Assembly: GCA_030043675.1 (NCBI GenBank) | Contig: JASHXG010000321.1 | Coordinates: 1-5,088 of the forward strand | Source of the DNA: Vulcanimicrobiota bacterium | GTDB lineage: Bacteria; Vulcanimicrobiota; Vulcanimicrobiia; Vulcanimicrobiales; Vulcanimicrobiaceae | DNA: 5,088 nt | Direction of reading: 5' to 3' | Shown: piece after piece, positions 1 to 5,088 of the stretch | How the letters are laid out: every line of letters starts with the position of its first letter | Numbering within the stretch: the stretch's first letter is position 1 | Position numbers and translations under genes: made by a program | The notes under the pieces: model-generated | What the model was told of the DNA's origin: nothing | Databases searched by the model: none | The model's input: the letters and a program-made list of their open reading frames with translations, nothing else

Positions 1-699
1 GCGCTCGCGGTGCTCGGCGATTCGGTCACGACGGACCACATCTCGCCCGCCGGAAGCATCGGCAAGAGCAGCCCGGCCGGCCGATATCTGATCGACCACG
101 GCATCGAACCGCGCGACTTCAACTCATACGGTGCGCGGCGCGGCAATCACGAGGTGATGGCACGCGGAACCTTCGCAAACGTCCGCCTGCGCAACGCGCT
201 GGTGCCGGGCATCGAAGGCGGCGTCACGCGCTATCTGCCGTCCAACGAGCCGATGCCGATTTTTGACGCCGCCGTCAGGTACATCGCCGACGGAACGCCG
301 CTGATCGTCCTGGCCGGCAAGGAATACGGAGCCGGTTCGTCACGCGACTGGGCGGCGAAGGGGCCGCATCTGCTCGGCGTGCGGGCGGTGCTGGCGGAGT
401 CCTTCGAGCGCATTCATCGCAGCAACCTCATCGGCATGGGCGTGCTTCCCCTTGAATACCTCGATGGTACCGACCGCTCGACGTACGGACTGACAGGCGA
501 AGAGCTCTACGACGTCACCGGCATCGCCGCCGGCGTGAGCCCGCGCATGCACGCGACCGTGAAGGCGACCGACGCGAAGACCGGTAAATCGATCGAGTTC
601 AAGGTTCGCGTGCGCATCGACACGCCTAACGAAGCCGAGTACTATCGCCACGGCGGCATCCTGCAATACGTCCTGCGTCAGCTCCAAGCAAAACGATAG
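1..699 (+). CDS. acnA: Aconitate hydratase A, C-terminal part (5' end outside window)
   Basis: Aconitase isomerises citrate and isocitrate in the TCA cycle in the cytoplasm. The frame is open from base 1, so the gene starts upstream; 232 residues are visible of a family length near 900. They begin with the linker motif GDSVTTDHISPAGSI and continue through the C-terminal swivel domain. Visible hallmarks are RGTFANVRLRN (about visible residues 55-65), which carries a substrate-binding arginine in the family, and GAGSSRDWAAKG (about 110-121), whose Ser-Ser-Arg corresponds to the catalytic serine and substrate-binding arginine of aconitase. ERIHRSNLIGMGVLPLEY follows. These match the AcnA/IRP1 type rather than AcnB. 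The Fe-S cysteines belong to the missing N-terminal part. A related 2-methylcitrate dehydratase (AcnD) is less likely but cannot be excluded from this fragment. The next gene on the same strand begins 9 nt after the stop. Confidence 0.96.
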   Translation, partial: ALAVLGDSVTTDHISPAGSIGKSSPAGRYLIDHGIEPRDFNSYGARRGNHEVMARGTFANVRLRNALVPGIEGGVTRYLPSNEPMPIFDAAVRYIADGTPLIVLAGKEYGAGSSRDWAAKGPHLLGVRAVLAESFERIHRSNLIGMGVLPLEYLDGTDRSTYGLTGEELYDVTGIAAGVSPRMHATVKATDAKTGKSIEFKVRVRIDTPNEAEYYRHGGILQYVLRQLQAKR

Positions 700-708
700 A
701 GCAGAGCG

Positions 709-1767
709 ATGCAGCGGACAGTGGTCGACGGCATCGCAATGTGGTCGCGTTGGCAACCCGACCGCAACGTCTACTTTAACTCACACTTCGTTTACGGCGG
801 CGGCGAGAACGTGCTCGTCGATCCGCTTCCGCTCGACGACGCCGACGCAGCCGAGATCGCGGCGCAAGGAGGAGCGCAGTGGATCGTGATCACCAATCGC
901 GATCACGAACGGGCAGCCGGCGACGCGGCGCGGCGCTTCGGCGCGAAGATCGCGGCCGCCGAGCCGGACGTCGACGCGATGTCGGTGCCGGCCGACCGCA
1001 TCCTGCGCGATGACGATCTGATCGCAGGCATGCGCGTGATCGGGCTCGAGGGACTCAAAACGGCAGGCGAGTTTGCGTTGTGGCTGCGTTCTAAGCGCAC
1101 GCTGATCGTCGGGGACGCGCTCTGGGGCGATCCGGCCGGCTCGCTGCGGATGCTTCCCGACGAGAAGCTGGCCGATCCCTTACTGGCAGTGCGGTCGCTA
1201 CGGCGCCTGCGCGTCGTCAACCCGCGCCATCTGCTGGTCGGCGACGGCGCGCCGATCTTCGATCGCGCGTACGATGCGATCACCGCGTATTTGGAAACGC
1301 GAGGCGCGGCGCATCCCAACGTCGCCAATCTCGACGAGCTGAGCTATTGGAGCTCAACCGGGCCGCGCGCCTACGGCGGCGACGATGCCGAGATCGGCTT
1401 TCTTCTGGGAGCAAAAAAGTTGGGATATCGCGCGGCGCGGCTGGGCCCGGGGGATGCCTTTTGTCCGATGCACTGGCATACCGCCGAAGAGGAACTCTTC
1501 ATCGTCTGGGAAGGCACGCCGACGCTGGAGACGCCGCACGGCTCGAAGACGCTCCGGCCCGGCGACCTGATCGCCTTTCCTACGCGCCAGTTCGGCGCGC
1601 ACAAACTCATCAACCGCAGCGACGCGCCCGCGATCGTCATTATGATCGCCGGCACCGATTCCTACGATGTCTGCTTCTACCCCGACTCAAAGAAGCTGCT
1701 CGTGGACGCGACCGACACGATCGTCCGCTCCGAACCAACCCTCGACTACTACGACGGCGAGACTTAG
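709..1767 (+). CDS. Metallo-beta-lactamase-like domain fused to a C-terminal cupin domain
   Basis: This 352-residue, probably cytoplasmic protein has no signal peptide or membrane segment. Residues about 1-195 resemble an MBL fold: VLVDPL at 35-40, TNRDHER at 62-68 where active enzymes have HxHxDH, LIVGDALWGD at 132-141 and LLVGDG at 175-180 where the last metal-binding His is usual. Several canonical ligands are therefore replaced, and classical two-zinc hydrolase activity is doubtful. Residues about 235-320 form a cupin. Motif 1 is GDAFCPMHWHTAEEE (H255, H257, Glu at 260-262), and motif 2 is GDLIAFPTRQFGAHKLIN (H298), so this metal site looks intact. The start at 709 gives full length but has only a weak purine-rich ribosome site; ATG 739 is the alternative. 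The 9-nt gap to aconitase suggests one transcript. The substrate is unknown. The stop overlaps the stop of the convergent gene. Confidence 0.85.
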   Translation: MQRTVVDGIAMWSRWQPDRNVYFNSHFVYGGGENVLVDPLPLDDADAAEIAAQGGAQWIVITNRDHERAAGDAARRFGAKIAAAEPDVDAMSVPADRILRDDDLIAGMRVIGLEGLKTAGEFALWLRSKRTLIVGDALWGDPAGSLRMLPDEKLADPLLAVRSLRRLRVVNPRHLLVGDGAPIFDRAYDAITAYLETRGAAHPNVANLDELSYWSSTGPRAYGGDDAEIGFLLGAKKLGYRAARLGPGDAFCPMHWHTAEEELFIVWEGTPTLETPHGSKTLRPGDLIAFPTRQFGAHKLINRSDAPAIVIMIAGTDSYDVCFYPDSKKLLVDATDTIVRSEPTLDYYDGET

Positions 1768-3125
1768 GGGCGGTCGCCGCCTGGATTGAGCTTGAAGACG
1801 ATGCCGCAGCCCTGCTGACAAGGGCCGACTCCGCCGCTTACGGTCGTGCCGTAGAGAGCGCCGGCGGCGTCGCGCGTCACGGGGCCGTAGGGAACCAGGC
1901 CATCGTGCTTGCCTCCCTCAAACGTGTGCAGCACCGATTCATGGCCGTGCGCATCGATCTCGAAGACGGTACCACACGAGTAGCCGCCGTTGCAGGTATT
2001 ATCGCCGCCGAACGAGGTTGTGCCGTAGAGGTTGGCCTCCGAATCGATGATGAGGTTCTCCGTCGGCTCCGCGCCGTCGGGATCGCCGGCGAAAACGTGC
2101 AACACCTTTAGCTTATGTTGCGTCGTGAGTTCGAAGACGGTGCCGCAACCCGGGTTGCCCCCCTTTTTGTTGCAATCGAGGTTGCCGAAGCTTTGAGTCG
2201 TCCCGTAGAGATTGCCGGCCGGGTCCATGACCAGCCCGCCCATCGGATATCCGCCGTCCCGCTTTCCCTTAAAACGGTATAACACCGTCAGCGAGCCGCT
2301 CGGCGTCAGCTCGAAGATCGTGCCGCATCCGCCTCCGCCGCCACACGGGCCGGTGCGTCCGCCGGCGGCCGTAACGCCGTACAAGTTTCCGGCACCGTCG
2401 CGAATCACTCCGGCATATGGACGTTCGCCGTCGGTGCCGCCCTGGAAGGCATAGAGCACGCTTTCGACTCGAGCTTTGCTCAGCTCGAAGACCGTGCCGT
2501 AGTCGTATTGGCCGCCGTACGGAGTCGTGCCGTAGAGATTCCCAGCGGCATCGGTGACGAGCGCGCTTTTGGGGTGCTGCCCGTCGGCGTTCTCGGTCGA
2601 GGTGGGGGAACCGGAGAAATTGTAAAGCACCGTTTCGCCGCCCTGCCGGCCGATTTTGAATATCGCGCCGCACCCAAGGCCGCCGTACGCATAACAAGGC
2701 GACGAGTCGCCGCCGGCGGAGGTCGTGCCGTACAAAACGCCTCTCCTCGCCAGCAGTCCGGCGAAGGGTTCGCTGGCGTCGGGCCTGCCGGCGAAACTGT
2801 AAATTACGCGTTCCTTGCCGGCGGCCTCGATCGTAAAGACCGTACCGCAGCCGTAGCCATAGCCGTGGGGACAGCCGGGATGCGTTCCTCCCTCAACCGT
2901 CGTGCCGAAAATGTTGCCCGCCGCATCGAGGATGACGCCGGCCTCGGGATTCCCGCCGTCGGGGCTGCCCCCGAACCGGTGCAGCACCGTTTCCGTGAAA
3001 GTGGTCGCCGTACCGTTCGTCTGCCGCGCTGAAAACTGTTCGTTGACGTACGGAGCCGTCGACTGGGCGCAGCCCGTTCCAAACAATCCCGCCAGACAAT
3101 AGACGGCAATGGCGTAATGACGCAT
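1764..3125 (-). CDS. Exported GloVer tandem-repeat protein, probable seven-bladed propeller
   Basis: This 453-residue protein belongs to the GloVer repeat family (Gloeobacter/Verrucomicrobia repeat). The molecular function of the family is not established. The N-terminus (MRHYAIAVYCLAGLFGTGCA) looks like a short export signal. Cys19 could be a lipidation site, but the preceding GTG is a poor lipobox, and ordinary cleavage after Ala20 is also possible. Seven repeats of 57-60 residues start near residues 47, 107, 166, 223, 281, 341 and 398. The consensus is VLYxFxGxxDGxxPxAGLxxD, then AGNLYGTTxxGG, a variable Gly-rich loop and GTVFEL. Seven units suggest a closed beta-propeller (inference). Six of the seven loops hold a Cys pair, which fits an oxidising, extracytoplasmic location. 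Only seven residues follow the last repeat, so there is no C-terminal sorting anchor. ATG 3125 is supported by AGAAGGAG seven nt upstream. The gene is transcribed divergently from the WYL regulator. Confidence 0.9.
   Translation of the reverse strand: MRHYAIAVYCLAGLFGTGCAQSTAPYVNEQFSARQTNGTATTFTETVLHRFGGSPDGGNPEAGVILDAAGNIFGTTVEGGTHPGCPHGYGYGCGTVFTIEAAGKERVIYSFAGRPDASEPFAGLLARRGVLYGTTSAGGDSSPCYAYGGLGCGAIFKIGRQGGETVLYNFSGSPTSTENADGQHPKSALVTDAAGNLYGTTPYGGQYDYGTVFELSKARVESVLYAFQGGTDGERPYAGVIRDGAGNLYGVTAAGGRTGPCGGGGGCGTIFELTPSGSLTVLYRFKGKRDGGYPMGGLVMDPAGNLYGTTQSFGNLDCNKKGGNPGCGTVFELTTQHKLKVLHVFAGDPDGAEPTENLIIDSEANLYGTTSFGGDNTCNGGYSCGTVFEIDAHGHESVLHTFEGGKHDGLVPYGPVTRDAAGALYGTTVSGGVGPCQQGCGIVFKLNPGGDRP
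1788..2987 (-). repeat. Seven tandem GloVer repeats within the exported protein
   Basis: The repeats are clear at protein level but diverged at DNA level. Units begin with VLH, VIY, VLY, VLY, VLY, VLH and VLH and end with GTVFTI, GAIFKI, GTVFEL, GTIFEL, GTVFEL, GTVFEI and GIVFKL. Unit lengths are 57-60 residues. Cys pairs fall at residues 85/93, 144/152, 261/267, 318/327, 378/384 and 436/440. Unit 3 has no Cys, a shortened loop (GGQYDYGTVF) and a longer segment before its LYGTT motif. Confidence 0.9.
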
Positions 3126-3132
3126 GGCTCGG

Positions 3133-3140
3133 CTCCTTCT
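3133..3140 (-). promoter_or_regulatory. Strong ribosome binding site of the GloVer gene
   Basis: Read on the minus strand this is AGAAGGAG, ending seven nt before ATG 3125. It is the best Shine-Dalgarno sequence in the window and fixes the start of the exported protein. Confidence 0.85.
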
Positions 3141-3306
3141 GACCCATCGCTACCCCGTCACGCTAGCACGCGTGCAATCCCAATGCCATGCAAAAGGCTG
3201 CCAAATCCAATCGGCTCGCCTAACAACCCTTCGCAAAGTGTGCTTTTGGCTTGAGAATTCCTCAACCGCTCGAGCGTGCGCGCAAATGTGGCGGTCGAAA
3301 GCAAGC

Positions 3307-3329
3307 ATACTTGACATAGGCTGTCATAT
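3307..3329 (+). promoter_or_regulatory. Putative autoregulatory operator of the WYL regulator (site 1)
   Basis: The core TGACATAGGCTGTCA (3312-3326) is a perfect 5-bp inverted repeat around a 5-nt spacer. It is flanked by ATAC on the left and TAT on the right. Its core matches a second site upstream of the VOC gene at 13 of 15 positions, and the flanks match when both are read toward their genes. It overlaps the likely -35 box of the regulator gene, as expected for autorepression. Binding by the adjacent regulator is inferred from position and from the duplicated motif. Confidence 0.7.
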
Positions 3330-3338
3330 TTCTTTAGT
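3311..3338 (+). promoter_or_regulatory. Probable sigma70-type promoter of the WYL regulator gene
   Basis: A consensus TTGACA -35 box (3311-3316) is followed after 16 nt by TTTAGT (3333-3338), a 4/6 match to the -10 consensus. Transcription would then start near 3345, giving an almost leaderless mRNA. An alternative -10 is CATATT at 3325-3330, which corresponds to TATATT at the VOC-side operator. The left operator arm overlaps the -35 box. Confidence 0.45.
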
Positions 3339-3349
3339 TTGATGGAGAC

Positions 3350-4306
3350 GTGAAGGCTGACCGGCTGATCGCGCTCCTGCTGCTGCTCCAGTCGCGCCGC
3401 CAGTGCAGCGCGCGGGTGCTGGCCGAGCAGCTCGAAGTCTCCGAGCGCACGATCTATCGCGACGTCGACGCGCTGGGCGCGGCCGGCGTTCCCGTCTACG
3501 CGGAGCGCGGCTCGAGCGGGGGCATCGTGCTCGCCGACGGTTATCGCCGCGCATTGACGCACTTCAACGAGGACGAGATTCGCGCGCTCTTCGTCTCGGG
3601 CGCGAGCCCGCTGGCCGATCTTGGGATGGACCACGGGCTCGACCGCGCGCTCGAGAAGCTTCATGGCGGCCTCGCGGACGTGCAGCGTCGCGCCGCCGAG
3701 AAGGCGCGCTCGCGCATTCACCTCGATCAGCGCCGCTGGAACCAAGCCGAGCCGCCGCGAACGCTGTTGACGACGCTGCGCCGGGCCGTTTGGGACGACC
3801 GCCGCTTGCGCATCCGCTACGAAGATCGCAATCGCGCGCTTTCGACGCGCAGCATCGATCCGCTGGGCCTGGTCTCGAAGGCCGGCATTTGGTATTTGAT
3901 CGCGCGCTCGAACGAGGGGCTGCGCAGTTTTCGCGTGGAGCGCATCCGTGCGGCCGAGGAGCTGCTCGAGCGTTTCGAGCGGCCTGCCGATTTCGATTTG
4001 GAGCGATATTGGAAAGAGTCGTCAGCGAGTTTTTCCAACGCATCGCGCACGGCCGAGTATGTGGTCGTGCTGGTCGCGGCGACCAAAGCACTCGATCGGG
4101 TCACGAGCTACTGGCCGGCGGAGCTGCTCGAACGCGGCAAGCGCATCTCGCGCGTCCGCGTCTCCTTTCCGGGAGCCGATGCGGCGCTTCCCCAGGTGCT
4201 GGCGTGGTGCGACGTCGCGACCGTCCTCGAGCCCGCCGAGCTGCGCGACGCGGTTGCGTCGCGCGCTCGCCAGGCTCTCCGCCGCTACGCGCGCCGCCCT
4301 CGTTAG
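3350..4306 (+). CDS. YafY-like transcriptional regulator, HTH-WYL-WCX
   Basis: This 318-residue cytoplasmic DNA-binding protein has the typical family length. Residues about 2-60 are a DeoR/HTH_11-type winged helix: RLIALLLLLQ, then VLAEQLEVSERTIYRDVDAL with the recognition helix around 31-42, and the wing AGVPVYAERGSSGGIVL. A linker of about 70 residues leads to the WYL domain (about 138-208), with GIWYLIARS at 179-187 and SFRVERIR at 193-200. A WCX-type C-terminal extension (about 235-312) follows. WYL regulators can repress or activate, and the WYL domain is regarded as a ligand-sensing module; the ligand here is unknown. The GTG start fits the family N-terminus, and an in-frame stop at 3335-3337 excludes a longer form. 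GGAG lies only about two nt from the GTG, which is unusually close. It converges with the VOC gene, and both genes have the same operator-like site upstream. Confidence 0.92.
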   Translation: MKADRLIALLLLLQSRRQCSARVLAEQLEVSERTIYRDVDALGAAGVPVYAERGSSGGIVLADGYRRALTHFNEDEIRALFVSGASPLADLGMDHGLDRALEKLHGGLADVQRRAAEKARSRIHLDQRRWNQAEPPRTLLTTLRRAVWDDRRLRIRYEDRNRALSTRSIDPLGLVSKAGIWYLIARSNEGLRSFRVERIRAAEELLERFERPADFDLERYWKESSASFSNASRTAEYVVVLVAATKALDRVTSYWPAELLERGKRISRVRVSFPGADAALPQVLAWCDVATVLEPAELRDAVASRARQALRRYARRPR

Positions 4307-4695
4307 TCGCGGGCCTTGCGCTGGTGGATGATGATCGAGTTGCCTTCCGGATCTTTACCGAAGGCCATGAAGCAGACGGGGCTCTCCATCACGTCGCTCA
4401 GCTCGAGCCCGCGCGCGCGATAACTCTCGACCGCCGCCTTGGCGTCGGCAACCGCGAACATCACCGCACCGCCGGTCGAGCCTTCGTCGTCTTTCCAGAC
4501 TCCGAACGTCGAACCGTCGCCGAGCGTGAACTCCGCGCCGCGTCCCTGTTCGTCGATGGCGGTCGGCGTCATGCCGAGGACGTCCCGGTAGAAGGCGATC
4601 GCAGCCTGCGGATCGCGGACGAGATAGGCCGACAAGTCAATGCCGGCGATCGTGCTCTTGGTCGCGCTCCCATTGGCGGAATCGGTAACGCTCAT
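4303..4695 (-). CDS. VOC-family (glyoxalase/bleomycin-resistance-like) protein
   Basis: This 130-residue soluble protein contains one VOC domain (about residues 17-126) made of two beta-alpha-beta-beta-beta modules. Family signatures are LVRDPQAAIAFYRDVLGM (25-42), FTLGDGSTFGVW (56-67), AVADAKAAVESYRARG (81-96) and the closing KDPEGNSIIIHQRK (114-127). VOC proteins include metal-dependent isomerases, lyases and dioxygenases as well as drug-binding proteins. Here the usual first-strand His aligns with Leu21 and the usual closing Glu with Ile122, although His124 is nearby. Metal-dependent catalysis is therefore uncertain, and a binding or atypical role is possible. The first 16 residues look like a flexible tail. 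ATG 4695 is supported by GAGGAG nine nt upstream. The gene lies downstream of the E2 gene on the same strand but has its own operator-like site in the 81-nt gap. Its stop overlaps the stop of the convergent regulator. The substrate is unknown. Confidence 0.88.
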   Translation of the reverse strand: MSVTDSANGSATKSTIAGIDLSAYLVRDPQAAIAFYRDVLGMTPTAIDEQGRGAEFTLGDGSTFGVWKDDEGSTGGAVMFAVADAKAAVESYRARGLELSDVMESPVCFMAFGKDPEGNSIIIHQRKARD

Positions 4696-4704
4696 CGCTG
4701 TACT

Positions 4705-4710
4705 CTCCTC
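4705..4710 (-). promoter_or_regulatory. Ribosome binding site of the VOC gene
   Basis: Minus-strand GAGGAG lies nine nt before ATG 4695. It supports that start and the presence of a short N-terminal tail ahead of the VOC fold. Confidence 0.75.
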
Positions 4711-4740
4711 GCTAAAAAGCTGTTCTGTCGTCAGCTTAGC
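4711..4740 (-). terminator. Stem-loop with T-run between the VOC operator and its ribosome site
   Basis: On the minus strand AAGCTG, a 9-nt loop and CAGCTT are followed by TTT, so the descending arm runs into five Ts. With a TTT bulge the stem can extend to GCTAAGCTG / CAGCTT...AGC (9 bp). The shape resembles a short intrinsic terminator for the upstream E2 gene. It also lies inside the probable VOC 5' leader, directly before the ribosome site, so it could instead act as an attenuator or as a stabilising 5' hairpin. The 6-bp uninterrupted stem is weak. Confidence 0.4.
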
Positions 4741-4747
4741 GGAGAAT

Positions 4748-4770
4748 ATATGACATGTGCTGTCAGGTAT
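4748..4770 (-). promoter_or_regulatory. Putative operator and promoter region of the VOC gene (site 2)
   Basis: The core TGACATGTGCTGTCA (4751-4765, plus strand) is a perfect 5-bp inverted repeat with a 5-nt spacer. Read toward the VOC gene, it has the same flanks as site 1: ATAC, one base, TGACA, five bases, TGTCATAT. Minus-strand TATATT (4750-4745), a 5/6 match to a -10 box, directly abuts the right arm. No good -35 box is seen at the usual distance. The site begins six nt after the E2 stop codon. It is the likely point where the convergent WYL regulator controls the VOC gene (inference). Confidence 0.7.
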
Positions 4771-4776
4771 TGCGCG

Positions 4777-5088
4777 TCACAGGAGAACGCGGCGGAAATC
4801 GGCCAGCAGACTCGTCAGATACGCGAGAAAACGCGCGGCGCCGGCGCCGTCGATCACGCGGTGATCGTAGCTCACGCTGATTGGGAGCATCAGGCGCGGG
4901 ACGAACTCCGAGCCGTTCCAAACCGGTTTGGTCGCGGCGCGCGTCGCGCCCAGGATCGCGACTTCGGGGGCGTTGACGATCTGGGTGAATGCGGTGCCGC
5001 CGATGCCGCCGATCGAAGAGATTGTAAACGTACCGCCCTGCATCTCGGCCGGTCCCAGCTTGCCCTCGCGCGCCTTCGCCGCCAGCTC
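4777..5088 (-). CDS. aceF: Pyruvate dehydrogenase E2 (dihydrolipoamide acetyltransferase), C-terminal end
   Basis: E2 transfers the acetyl group from lipoamide to CoA and forms the core of the pyruvate dehydrogenase complex. The frame is open to the window edge, so the gene begins beyond base 5088; 104 residues of the catalytic domain are visible. Key features are FTISSIGGIGGTAF, QIVNAPEVAILGA, VWNGSEFVPRLMLPISVSYD and the active-site motif DHRVIDG, with catalytic His at visible residue 76 and Asp at 80. The protein ends LLADFRRVLL. The segment resembles AceF-type E2 more than the 2-oxoglutarate (SucB) type, whose corresponding region reads differently. A branched-chain E2 is less likely. The lipoyl and E1/E3-binding domains are outside the window, and E1/E3 genes may lie upstream beyond the edge. 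Only 81 nt separate it from the VOC gene. Confidence 0.93.
   Translation of the reverse strand, partial: ELAAKAREGKLGPAEMQGGTFTISSIGGIGGTAFTQIVNAPEVAILGATRAATKPVWNGSEFVPRLMLPISVSYDHRVIDGAGAARFLAYLTSLLADFRRVLL

Larger units (their letters stand above)
3126..3349. other. Divergent intergenic control region, 224 bp
   Basis: This is the longest non-coding stretch and contains the promoters of the GloVer gene (leftward) and the WYL regulator (rightward). Its right third is noticeably more AT-rich and holds the regulator's promoter and operator. Other symmetry elements are a perfect 10-bp palindrome GCACGCGTGC at 3166-3175, an inverted repeat TTGAG-AATTC-CTCAA at 3251-3265, and a perfect 10-bp palindrome CGCTCGAGCG at 3267-3276. 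The function of these three is unknown. I could not find a convincing sigma70-type promoter for the leftward gene. Confidence 0.6.

Noticed and set aside
340..756. Minus-strand open frame of 138 codons across the aconitase end
   Set aside because: It lies opposite the highly conserved aconitase sequence, has an Arg/His/Ala-rich composition typical of antisense frames in GC-rich DNA, and shows no domain.
1769..1781. GGCGG-TCG-CCGCC hairpin just after the cupin gene stop, considered as a terminator
   Set aside because: The stem is only 5 bp, there is no T-run on either strand, and the sequence encodes the Gly-Gly-Asp-Arg end of the GloVer protein. It may be incidental in GC-rich DNA.
1347..2111. 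Plus-strand open frame of 254 codons spanning the cupin gene end and the GloVer gene
   Set aside because: It is very Arg-rich, low in complexity, and overlaps two well-supported genes in other frames.
2508..3032. Plus-strand open frame of 174 codons opposite the GloVer repeats
   Set aside because: It is the antisense of a regular protein repeat and has no recognisable domain or ribosome site.
3225..3260. AAAG/CTTT hairpin near 3234-3246 as a terminator or leader structure
   Set aside because: The stem is only four base pairs with no consistent T-run placement, and it does not follow the end of any gene.
3158..3745. Minus-strand open frame of 195 codons covering the promoter region and the regulator's N-terminus
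   Set aside because: It runs opposite the conserved HTH of the WYL regulator and through the operator, and its composition is that of a shadow frame.
3307..4770. The 23-bp inverted matches read as terminal repeats of a mobile cassette
   Set aside because: There is no transposase and no visible target-site duplication. Their position at the two promoters and their internal dyad symmetry fit operators better.

Overview
The window is GC-rich bacterial chromosome, densely coded, with no RNA gene, insertion sequence, CRISPR array or phage gene that I can see. It carries housekeeping genes cut by both window edges (aconitase on the left, pyruvate dehydrogenase E2 on the right). Between them lie accessory genes: a metallo-beta-lactamase-like/cupin fusion, an exported seven-repeat GloVer protein, and a WYL-type regulator facing a small VOC-family gene. 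The GloVer repeat (LYGTTxxGG ... GTVFEL) is typical of soil and uncultured lineages such as Acidobacteria, Verrucomicrobia and Eremiobacterota. An organism of that kind is my guess from composition and gene content, not a demonstrated placement.

Layout. 1-699 (+): C-terminal part of an AcnA/IRP1-type aconitase. 709-1767 (+): MBL-like plus cupin protein, 9 nt after the aconitase stop and so probably co-transcribed. 1764-3125 (-): exported GloVer-repeat protein, convergent with the previous gene and overlapping its stop codon. 3126-3349: the only sizeable intergenic region (224 bp), a divergent promoter region. 3350-4306 (+): YafY-like HTH/WYL regulator. 4303-4695 (-): VOC (glyoxalase-like) protein, convergent with the regulator and again overlapping stop codons. 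4696-4776: leader and control region of the VOC gene. 4777-5088 (-): C-terminal end of a pyruvate dehydrogenase E2 acyltransferase.

The strongest unannotated signal is a matched pair of operator-like sites. TGACATAGGCTGTCA lies just upstream of the regulator gene, and TGACATGTGCTGTCA lies just upstream of the VOC gene. Both are perfect 5-bp inverted repeats with a 5-nt spacer. When each is read toward its own gene, the flanks also agree (ATAC before, TAT after). This suggests a compact two-gene module (about 3307-4770) in which the regulator controls itself and the convergent VOC gene. The inducer and the VOC substrate are unknown. A second structural oddity is that both convergent gene pairs end in the same 4-bp TTAG stop-codon overlap.
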